From the NCBI RefSeq assembly GCF_016892705.1, contig NZ_JAFEMB010000002.1, positions 434,001 through 498,000 on the forward strand: DNA of 64,000 bases, given 5' to 3'. The DNA comes from Microvirga pudoricolor. Its GTDB lineage: Bacteria; Pseudomonadota; Alphaproteobacteria; Rhizobiales; Beijerinckiaceae. A program made the translations under genes and the position numbers. A model generated the notes under the pieces. That model did no database searches. It saw only the letters and a program-made list of their open reading frames with translations, and was not told the DNA's origin. Numbering within the stretch: the stretch's first letter is position 1; each line of letters opens with the position of its first letter. Shown one piece after another: positions 57,766-64,000 of the stretch.

Positions 57766-58098
57766 TTATGTCGGCGACGGGGTCAAAATATCCGTCGCCC
57801 GATGGTCCTCGGACACGCCTTCGATGAAGATCACATCGCCCTTCGAGTGGTTCGTGCGCAGGGGCAGGATCGCCCGGTAGGCCGGGGACGCATACCAGTC
57901 ATGGGCGGCCTTTCGGCTCGGGAATGCGATCGCGATCAGGTCGCCGGTCCAGTCGCCCTCGATCCTTTCGAAGGGCCCGCCATGGATGACGAAGCGGCCG
58001 CCGAAGGGTGCGAGGGTGGCGTCAATCCCTTCCAGATAGGCGACGATGTCGGGCCCCATGGTCACGTCGGTGAGGCGGGCGACGGCGAAAGTGGTCAT
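57766..58098 (-). CDS. DUF1330 family protein
   Basis: The 110 residues have a ferredoxin-like dimeric alpha/beta-barrel pattern: YLEGIDATLAPFGGRFVIHGG, DLIAIAFPSRKAAHDWYASPAYRAILPLR, FIEGV. Typical DUF1330. Activity unknown. Confidence 0.88.
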   Translation of the reverse strand: MTTFAVARLTDVTMGPDIVAYLEGIDATLAPFGGRFVIHGGPFERIEGDWTGDLIAIAFPSRKAAHDWYASPAYRAILPLRTNHSKGDVIFIEGVSEDHRATDILTPSPT

Positions 58099-58202
58099 GA
58101 TCGGCTCCGTGGGGCTCATGCGCCGGAACACCCGGCTTCCATGCCCCCACCTTGACCCGACCCGCGCCGACGGTCGATGACCTCGCAGGTAAACGACGGC
58201 AC

Positions 58203-59537
58203 TCAGGCCTTGAGCGTCTCCTCGAAGGAAATCGCCTCGCCCTGCGAGGGTGCCTCCAGCGAACCGTCCCACATCACCACGTTGCCGCGCACGATGGTGC
58301 CGACGGGCCAGCCGGTGACCTGCTTGCCGTCATAGGGCGTCCAGCCGGCCTTGGAGGCGACCCACCGGTTCGTGATCGTCTCGCGGCGCTTGAGGTCGAC
58401 CACCGTGAAATCCGCGTCGTAGCCGACCGCGATGCGGCCCTTGCGGGCGATGCCGAACAGGCGCTTGGGGCCGGCGCTCGTCATGTCCACGAAGCGTTCG
58501 AGGGTCATGCGGCTGGCGCTCACGTGGTCGAGCATGATCGGCACGAGAGTTTGCACGCCCGTCATGCCGGAGGGCGTGTTGGGATAGACGCCATCTTTCT
58601 CGGCCCGCGTGTGGGGAGCGTGATCGGAGCCCAAAATATCGGCTACGCCCTCGTCCACGCCCTCCCAGATCGCCTGGCGGTGGTGCTCGTCGCGCACGGG
58701 AGGGTTCATCTGCGCATAGGTGCCGAGGCGCTCGTAGCATTCGGGCGCCGCCATGGTGAGGTGGTGGGGTGTGACCTCGACGGAGGCCACGTCCTTATGG
58801 TCCTTCAGAAACGCCATCTCCTCGGCGGTGGTCACGTGCAGGACGTGGATGCGCGCGCCGGTGTCGCGTGCGATGCCGACCAGGCGTTTCGTGCAGGTGA
58901 GCGCCACGTCGGCGGAGCGCCAGACCGGGTGCGAGCGCGGGTCGCCCTCGATCCGCAATCCCTTGCGGTCCCGCAGCATGGCCTCGTCCTCCGAATGGAA
59001 CGCGGCGCGGCGGCGGGTCCGGCGCAGGATCTCGCGCACCCCCGGGTCGTCCTCGACCAGGAGCGAGCCCGTGGAGGAGCCCATGAACACCTTGATGCCC
59101 ACGGCGGCGGGCAGGCGCTCCAGCTCGGCCACGTCAGCCGCGTTCTCATGCGTGCCGCCGACCCAGAAGGCGAAATCGCAATGCATGCGGTGATGACCCC
59201 GGCGCACCTTGTCGGCCAGGGCCTCCGGGGTCGTGGTCTGGGGATCGGTGTTGGGCATCTCGAACACGGACGTCACGCCGCCCATGACGGCGGAGCGGGA
59301 CCCGGATTCCAGGTCCTCCTTGTGGTCGAGCCCCGGCTCACGGAAATGGACCTGGGTGTCGATCACGCCGGGCAGGATGTGCAGGCCCCGGCAATCGACC
59401 TCGCGCCCGGCGGAGGCCTGGGACAGGTCCCCGATGGCCGCGATCCTGCCCCCGACGATCCCCACGTCTCGCTCGGCCCGACCGTCGTGGTTCACGACGA
59501 TTCCGCCCTTGAGGATCATGTCGAAGGTCCGTGGCAT
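58203..59537 (-). CDS. Dihydroorotase (class I)
   Basis: The 444 residues show TQVHFREPGLDHKEDLESGSRSAVMGGVTSVFEMPNTDP (metal-binding His-x-His read as VHF with conserved loop), IKVFMGSSTG with the bridging Lys, HVLHVTTAEE, and DILGSDHAPHT. It closes N-carbamoyl-aspartate in pyrimidine synthesis; a hydantoinase-like variant cannot be excluded because the first motif reads Thr-Gln-Val-His-Phe-Arg. AGGTG lies 5 nt before the ATG. Confidence 0.9.
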   Translation of the reverse strand: MPRTFDMILKGGIVVNHDGRAERDVGIVGGRIAAIGDLSQASAGREVDCRGLHILPGVIDTQVHFREPGLDHKEDLESGSRSAVMGGVTSVFEMPNTDPQTTTPEALADKVRRGHHRMHCDFAFWVGGTHENAADVAELERLPAAVGIKVFMGSSTGSLLVEDDPGVREILRRTRRRAAFHSEDEAMLRDRKGLRIEGDPRSHPVWRSADVALTCTKRLVGIARDTGARIHVLHVTTAEEMAFLKDHKDVASVEVTPHHLTMAAPECYERLGTYAQMNPPVRDEHHRQAIWEGVDEGVADILGSDHAPHTRAEKDGVYPNTPSGMTGVQTLVPIMLDHVSASRMTLERFVDMTSAGPKRLFGIARKGRIAVGYDADFTVVDLKRRETITNRWVASKAGWTPYDGKQVTGWPVGTIVRGNVVMWDGSLEAPSQGEAISFEETLKA

Positions 59538-59610
59538 GGCACACCTGTCTCTTGAGGCTGGTACGCGCCGGGCATATGTCACGCAGGACCCAAGGGCAAT
59601 GGAGCATCAC

Positions 59611-60483
59611 ATGCCGGCAGCGCATTTATCGGATCGGGGGATCGTGAAGGTGACGGGCCAGGACGCCAAGTCCTTCCTGGACAACATCATCACCTGCGAC
59701 CTCGAGAAGGTCTCGCCGGAAGCCGCGCGCCTCGGCGCCCTGCTGACCCCTCAGGGCAAGATTCTGTTCGATTTCATCGTATTCGAGGCCCCCGAGGACG
59801 CGGGCGGCGGCTATTATCTCGACGTGGCGAAGCCTTATGCGCCGGACCTCGCCAAGCGGCTGGGCTTCTACAAGCTGCGCGCCAAGGTGGCGATCGACGA
59901 CCGGTCCGACTCGCTGAGCCTTGTCGCGGGCTGGGGCGACACCCCGCCCCCGCCGGAGGAGGCAGGCCTTGTGGTACAGGACCCCCGCCTCCCGGCCCTG
60001 GGTTGGCGCGCCGTGGTGGCCGCAGAGGACGTGCCGGAATTCGCCTCCGAGGGCACGGACGCCTATCACGCCCACCGCATCGGACTCGGGGTCCCGGAAG
60101 GCGGGCGCGATTTTCTCTTCGGCGACGCCTTCCCGCACGAGGCCCTCATGGACCAGCTCCACGGGGTCGATTTCGACAAGGGCTGCTATATCGGCCAGGA
60201 GGTCGTCTCCCGCATGCAGCACCGGGGCACCGCCCGGACCCGGATCGTGCCGGCGCTTTACGAGGGCGGCTTCGCGGCGGAGCCCGGCTACGTGGTCACG
60301 GCGGGCGAGCGCACCATCGGCAAGACCGGCAGCGGCGCGAACGGCCGGGGTCTCGTCATGATCCGCCTCGACCGCGCCGCCGATGCGCTCGCGGCCGGCG
60401 AGGCTCTGCGCGGCGGTGGGATCGGCGTCACGCTCGTGAAGCCGGATTGGGTGACCTTCGAGGTTCCCGTGGCGGCGGCCTGA
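59611..60483 (+). CDS. ygfZ: YgfZ/GcvT-fold folate-binding protein
   Basis: It supports Fe-S cluster assembly in a folate-dependent way. The 290 residues include IVKVTGQDAKSFLDNIITCDLE, LGALLTPQGKILFDFIVFE and the family signature KGCYIGQEVVSRMQHRG with the conserved Cys. The ATG at 59611 has GGAG 6 nt upstream; one at 59599 adds 4 residues. Confidence 0.93.
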   Translation: MPAAHLSDRGIVKVTGQDAKSFLDNIITCDLEKVSPEAARLGALLTPQGKILFDFIVFEAPEDAGGGYYLDVAKPYAPDLAKRLGFYKLRAKVAIDDRSDSLSLVAGWGDTPPPPEEAGLVVQDPRLPALGWRAVVAAEDVPEFASEGTDAYHAHRIGLGVPEGGRDFLFGDAFPHEALMDQLHGVDFDKGCYIGQEVVSRMQHRGTARTRIVPALYEGGFAAEPGYVVTAGERTIGKTGSGANGRGLVMIRLDRAADALAAGEALRGGGIGVTLVKPDWVTFEVPVAAA

Positions 60484-60528
60484 CGGCTGCCTCTTCCCGC
60501 CGAACCAGGGTCCCGCTAAACCTCCCCC

Positions 60529-61137
60529 ATGACCAACGGCCTCATCCTCCATCCCGACCACAAGCACCGCTGCTGGTGGCCTGGCACCGATCCCTTCTAC
60601 GTCGCCTATCACGACACCGAATGGGGCGTGCCGGAATATGACGACCGGGCGCTGTTCGAGAAGCTGATCCTGGACGGGTTTCAGGCGGGGCTGTCCTGGA
60701 TCACCATCCTGCGCAAGCGCGAGAATTTCCGCGAGGCCTTCGCCGGGTTCGATCCGGCGGTCATCGCCCGCTTCGACGACGCCCAGGTCGAATCGCTGAT
60801 GCTGAACGCCGGGATCGTTCGCAACCGCGCCAAGATCGTGGGAACGATCGCTGGGGCGCGGGCCTGGCTCGCCATCCAGGAGCGCGGCGGCTTCTCGAAT
60901 TTCCTGTGGAATTTCGTGGATGGCCGGCCGATCCAGAACAGCCTGAAGAGCCGGGATCAGGTTCAGGCCGAGACCGCGGTTTCGCGGCGCATCTCCAAGG
61001 CCCTGAAGGCGGAAGGCTTCAACTTCGTGGGGCCGACCATCGTCTATGCGTTCATGCAGGCGGTCGGGATGACGAACGACCATCTCGTCGGGTGCTTCCG
61101 CCACGCGGAATGCGCCGCCCTGGCCGGAAAGCGCTGA
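60529..61137 (+). CDS. tag: DNA-3-methyladenine glycosylase I
   Basis: It excises alkylated 3-methyladenine. The 202 residues have HRCWWPGTDPFYVAYHDTEWGVPEYDDRALFEKLILDGFQAGLSWITILRKRENFREAF, the defining TAG segment. NAGIVRNRAKI and FVGPTIVYAFMQAVGMTNDHLVGC provide the HhH and Zn-ligand ends. Its TGA overlaps the HD gene's ATG. Confidence 0.95.
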   Translation: MTNGLILHPDHKHRCWWPGTDPFYVAYHDTEWGVPEYDDRALFEKLILDGFQAGLSWITILRKRENFREAFAGFDPAVIARFDDAQVESLMLNAGIVRNRAKIVGTIAGARAWLAIQERGGFSNFLWNFVDGRPIQNSLKSRDQVQAETAVSRRISKALKAEGFNFVGPTIVYAFMQAVGMTNDHLVGCFRHAECAALAGKR

Positions 61138-61739
61138 TGGCGAGGGAGCCGCGCGTCTGGCAGAGAATGCTGTCGGGCCGCCGGCTCGACCTCCTCGATC
61201 CCTCCCCTCTCGACGTCGAGCTGGGCGACATCGCCCACGGCTTGGCCCGCGTCGCGCGCTGGAACGGCCAGACGGAGGGCGACCACATCTTTTCGGTCGC
61301 CCAGCACAGTCTCCTGGTGGAAGCGATCGCGGCTCATCTTCAGCCCGACCTGAGCCGGTCCTGGCGGCTGGCGATCCTGCTGCACGACGCGCCGGAATAC
61401 GTGATCGGCGACATCATTTCGCCCTTCAAGGCGGTGATCGGAGACGCCTACAAGGTCATCGAGAACGGCCTTCTCGTGGCGATCCATCTCCATTTCGGCT
61501 TGCCGTCGGAGGCTCCCGCCGCCTGCAGGCGGCTGACCAAGAGGGCCGACCACCAGGCCGCCTTTCTCGAGGCCACACATCTGGCAGGCTTCTCGCGCAC
61601 CGAGGCGCTGAAGTACTTCGGCCGCCCGGACCCCCTCCCGCGCGACCTGCTCGCCTGGCTGGAGCCGTTGCCTATCGACGAAGCGGAACGACGTTTTCGG
61701 GAACATGTGGAGGCTCTTCGGGGGACGCCTCGCGCTTGA
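61137..61739 (+). CDS. HD-domain phosphohydrolase (YfbR-like)
   Basis: The 200 residues contain RVARWNGQTEGDHIFSVAQHSLLV, the HD pair ILLHDAPEYVIGDIISPFK with metal ligands, and KRADHQAAFLEATHL (second Asp). The pattern matches nucleoside 5'-monophosphate phosphohydrolases. It is translationally coupled to tag. The 3' end overlaps an antisense small gene by 68 bp. Confidence 0.88.
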   Translation: MAREPRVWQRMLSGRRLDLLDPSPLDVELGDIAHGLARVARWNGQTEGDHIFSVAQHSLLVEAIAAHLQPDLSRSWRLAILLHDAPEYVIGDIISPFKAVIGDAYKVIENGLLVAIHLHFGLPSEAPAACRRLTKRADHQAAFLEATHLAGFSRTEALKYFGRPDPLPRDLLAWLEPLPIDEAERRFREHVEALRGTPRA

Positions 61740-61959
61740 ACAGGGTGAGCGTCAGCTCCCCCGGCCACGCCGCCTTCAGAGCCGCATCCGCCTGCATGCC
61801 GTCTTCGATCGAGTGGAAGAACGCGAGCAGCTTGGAGCGGGCCTCGTCCGGCATGGCGATGATATGCCGGACGAGCTCGACGCTCAGGATGGCTTCCGTG
61901 TCGTCGGCCTCATGGTCGCGCTCCCAGCTGAAACGCGCCTCGTGCTTGGTGAACATCAT
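61672..61959 (-). CDS. Small hypothetical protein downstream of the P450
   Basis: The 95 residues are mainly helical and charged (SVELVRHIIAMPDEARSKLLAFFHSIEDGM, AALKAAWPGELTLTLFKRE). The gene is 18 bp after the P450 stop and on the same strand, so it may be the third gene of a luxI-P450 operon. The 3' 68 bp overlap the HD gene antisense, so the end may be shorter. No family recognised. Confidence 0.55.
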   Translation of the reverse strand: MMFTKHEARFSWERDHEADDTEAILSVELVRHIIAMPDEARSKLLAFFHSIEDGMQADAALKAAWPGELTLTLFKREASPEEPPHVPENVVPLRR

Positions 61960-61977
61960 GGTCGTCGGTTCCGGTTT

Positions 61978-63267
61978 CTATGCGGCTGATGCCTGAACGT
62001 TGACGGACTCGCGAAGGCGGATCTCGATCTGCATCGCGGGCGGGATGAGCGTGACGGACGGAGACGGACGCGGAACCGGATGAGGCGTGACGCGACCGAA
62101 GGCGTAGGCCGAGGACAGCTCGAGGGCGATGAGCTGGAGCTCCAGCATCGCGAGACCCATGCCCACGCAGGTGCGCGGTCCGAGGCCGAACGGCAGGTAG
62201 GCCTTGCTGCCGTAGCTGCGGTCGAGCCGGAAGCTGTCGGGCTCGTTCCAGAAGCGGGGGTCGCGGTGAAGCTGCCAGGGCGCGATGATCACCGACGTGC
62301 CGCGCTTGAGCTTGCGTCCGCCGAATTCCAGGGGGCGCTTGACCTCGCGGGAGAACCACCAGGCGCTGGGGTAGAGCCGCAGGATTTCCCGCACGAGTGC
62401 GAGGCTCAACGGAGCGTTCTTCAGCCGGTCGGCCTGGATCTCGCCGTTCCAATCCGTGACGGAGGACGCCTCCGCCGCAACCGCGTCGGCCAGGCCGGGC
62501 TCGGTGGCCATGTGGTAGAGCAGCCAGGCGGCCGCCGACCCCGTGGTGTGATGGCCGGTGAGGAGCATCGTCAGCACCTCGCTGGACAGCTCCTCGTCGC
62601 TCAGGCCGAGGGTTTCCAGGGCCCGCAGGATGGAGGTGTCGTGGGCGTGGGCCCTGACCCGCTGCACCACCACGTTCATGGCCTTGCGGGCGAAGGCGCG
62701 CCGCTGGTTGCGGGCATAGGCGGCCCAGGGCGAGAGCGGGACGACGCGGAAGAGTTCGTCGGCGAGGTCGTCCTCGACCAGCCGAACCGCCAGCACGATC
62801 GCCTGCTCGTCCGCCTCCGACAGCACCTGCCGGCCGAACATCGCGATGCAGACCATCTTGAGGGCCAGCGGGGCCAGCGCCTTGTGGGGATCGAAGCTCG
62901 ACTTGCGGGCCAGTTGGGCGCCCACGGCCCGAATCTCCGCCGCCATGGGCGTGGTAAGCCGCTCGACGGCGCCCTTGGCCATGTACTTGTGCAGCACTTC
63001 CCGGCGTCGCACGTACTCGTCCCCGCTCATGGTGAGCGAGCTCAAGCCCACCACGGAGCGCAGCTTGTGGATGAGCTTGCCCTTGTCGAAATCCTCCTCG
63101 TTGGCCTTGAGCAGGGGCCGGATGATGTCCGGATCCGTGACGAGGAACATGGGGGCCGGGCCGAGATTCAGGCGCACGAGCGGCTCTGCTGCGGCGTTGC
63201 CCTTGTCGAGCAGCACCTGCAGCGGGTCACGCCGAAAGGCGTTCAGATCCGAGAACCAGTGTCTCAT
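61978..63267 (-). CDS. Cytochrome P450 translationally coupled to the AHL synthase
   Basis: The 429 residues have I-helix TGHHTTGSAAAWLL, where GHHTT replaces the usual GxE/DTT (His at the acidic position), ExxR in REILRLYPSAWWFSREV, and heme loop FGLGPRTCVGMGLAMLE with Cys367. GGAGA lies 7 nt before the ATG. The first 41 bp overlap the 3' end of luxI, implying coupled expression. Plausible roles are oxidation of the signal or its precursor, or of a product under quorum control; inference only. Confidence 0.93.
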   Translation of the reverse strand: MRHWFSDLNAFRRDPLQVLLDKGNAAAEPLVRLNLGPAPMFLVTDPDIIRPLLKANEEDFDKGKLIHKLRSVVGLSSLTMSGDEYVRRREVLHKYMAKGAVERLTTPMAAEIRAVGAQLARKSSFDPHKALAPLALKMVCIAMFGRQVLSEADEQAIVLAVRLVEDDLADELFRVVPLSPWAAYARNQRRAFARKAMNVVVQRVRAHAHDTSILRALETLGLSDEELSSEVLTMLLTGHHTTGSAAAWLLYHMATEPGLADAVAAEASSVTDWNGEIQADRLKNAPLSLALVREILRLYPSAWWFSREVKRPLEFGGRKLKRGTSVIIAPWQLHRDPRFWNEPDSFRLDRSYGSKAYLPFGLGPRTCVGMGLAMLELQLIALELSSAYAFGRVTPHPVPRPSPSVTLIPPAMQIEIRLRESVNVQASAA

Positions 63268-63886
63268 CGTCGATCTCCACGGTTTTTGCGAGGTTCAGAA
63301 GATTGTCGAAGCGCCAGCCGTCCTGGGTGGCGACGGGGATGTCTCCGGCCACGAGCACGAGCGGATCGCCCTTCTCGTCCAGGCCCAGCACCTGGGGCGG
63401 GCCATAGCGGCGCGTGCGCACGCCGATCTGGGTGAGGAATCGCTCGTGCCGAAGGTCGGTCAGGGCCACCAGGGCGCTGGCCTGCCGGGTCCGGGCGAAG
63501 TGAAACATGAGGGAGTACAGCACTTTGGCGGTCGTGGAGCCGGCCTGGGACGGTGCGACGCCGAAGCGGCTGATTTCCCAGGCGTCGTGCCGGCGCGGAT
63601 AGGCCGCGAAAGTGGCGAGCTGCGGAAAGACTGATTCGGCCAGGTATGGCCGGTCCGTGCGGATGGCGCGAAACCCCGCGAACAGGCTCCCGTCCCGGAA
63701 GATCGCGCAGTGAACGGCCGTATCGGTGTCGAACTGGTCCCTCTCGCGCCCGTGTTCGACCCGCAGGTCCCACCGGAGTGCGTCAACGAAGAGCTTCTTG
63801 CGGAATTGATAGAGTTGGTCGACAACGCTAGGAAGCTGAGCTTCCGTGCAAAATACAGCCTGCAGCTGCTGAGAAGTTTTTTGCAT
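63227..63886 (-). CDS. LuxI-family acyl-homoserine-lactone synthase
   Basis: The 219 residues include all family invariants: FRKKLFVDALRWDL (Arg, Phe, Trp), ERDQFDTD (two Asp), GSLFAGFRAIRTDRP (Arg), and WEISRFGV (Glu, Arg). It makes an acyl- or aryl-HSL from SAM and an acyl donor; the donor type is not deducible. The ATG at 63886 is preferred; a GTG at 63922 would read through a dyad. The P450 overlaps its end. No luxR is seen within the window; one may lie beyond 64000. Confidence 0.92.
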   Translation of the reverse strand: MQKTSQQLQAVFCTEAQLPSVVDQLYQFRKKLFVDALRWDLRVEHGRERDQFDTDTAVHCAIFRDGSLFAGFRAIRTDRPYLAESVFPQLATFAAYPRRHDAWEISRFGVAPSQAGSTTAKVLYSLMFHFARTRQASALVALTDLRHERFLTQIGVRTRRYGPPQVLGLDEKGDPLVLVAGDIPVATQDGWRFDNLLNLAKTVEIDDETLVLGSERLSA

Positions 63887-63892
63887 CGAGCC

Positions 63893-63915
63893 TGTTCCAC
63901 GAATACGCTGGAACA
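63893..63915. promoter_or_regulatory. Dyad TGTTCCA-N9-TGGAACA upstream of luxI
   Basis: Perfect 7-bp arms (63893-63899 and 63909-63915) with a 9-bp spacer, ending 7 nt before the luxI ATG. It may be an operator (lux-box-like in size, not in sequence) or an RNA hairpin: the GGAACAGG ribosome site lies in one arm. Confidence 0.5.
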
Positions 63916-64000
63916 ACCTCACCTTTCATGCGACCGGCCGGTATCCCGGAAAACCGTGAGATTAGAATTGAACCTGGATGAGACCTTAGCGGGGATTGAA

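Noticed and set aside
63893-63915. Assignment of the dyad as a lux box
   Set aside because: Symmetry fits but the sequence does not match known lux-type boxes (ACCTGT...ACAGGT), and no LuxR is visible.

Overview
This 64 kb window is a GC-rich alphaproteobacterial chromosome segment. It carries a CcrM-type methylase, class I HflKC, SspB, several families common in Hyphomicrobiales (DUF4169, DUF2065, TIGR02301, DUF1330) and an alphaproteobacterial LexA box. The order Hyphomicrobiales (Rhizobiales) fits best. A Microvirga/Methylobacteriaceae-like genus is a guess. No prophage, transposase, rRNA or CRISPR array was seen. Most of the window is housekeeping sequence with short accessory insertions.

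Layout. 0-1 kb: a gene end with its terminator, a stand-alone PAS protein and tRNA-Lys(CUU). 1.4-3.6 kb: leuA behind a leucine-rich leader peptide, and a very small ORF whose SD lies in a hairpin. 3.7-7.8 kb: a lipoprotein, the pdxY-phzF-nudix operon, DedA and two small proteins. 7.9-13.4 kb: the branched-chain block (ilvC, ilvN, ilvB) behind a textbook attenuator; a GST and a DUF559 nuclease-like gene, bracketed by inverted palindromic repeats, separate ilvB from ilvN. 13.5-16.2 kb: an RMD1/DUF155 protein, miaA and serB. 16.3-23.2 kb: thyA, DUF2293, GNAT, an AbrB-Doc toxin-antitoxin pair, folA, hflK, hflC, DUF2065 and a Do-type protease. 23.4-30.3 kb: sspB, a PAS-PAS hybrid histidine kinase, a cytochrome P450, fumC with two small genes, and a tyrosine phosphatase.

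30-48 kb: a giant AsmA protein, a GlcD/D-lactate dehydrogenase-like flavoprotein, a thioesterase, UvrD, Cfa, ETF-QO, an SDR with an altered active site, a family 4 type uracil-DNA glycosylase, a zinc metallopeptidase, MoaB and a flavin monooxygenase. 48-53.6 kb: a short GT2-like protein, an SOS-controlled radical SAM protein, GNAT, rnhB, ccrM and a CbpA-type DnaJ. 53.7-61.9 kb: a surface lipoprotein, pdxH, an SDR-NUDIX-TIGR02301 operon, small genes, a dihydroorotase, YgfZ, 3-methyladenine glycosylase and an HD hydrolase. 62-64 kb: a LuxI-type acyl-homoserine-lactone synthase whose end overlaps a P450 by 41 bp, followed by a small unknown gene.

Four items are regulatory or unusual. Two branched-chain leader peptides (leuA, ilvB) suggest ribosome-mediated control of Leu/Val/Ile synthesis. 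A LexA box lies inside the promoter spacer of the radical SAM gene. A toxin-antitoxin unit is translationally coupled to folA. The luxI-P450 operon may make or modify a quorum signal and is the best candidate here for an undescribed system.
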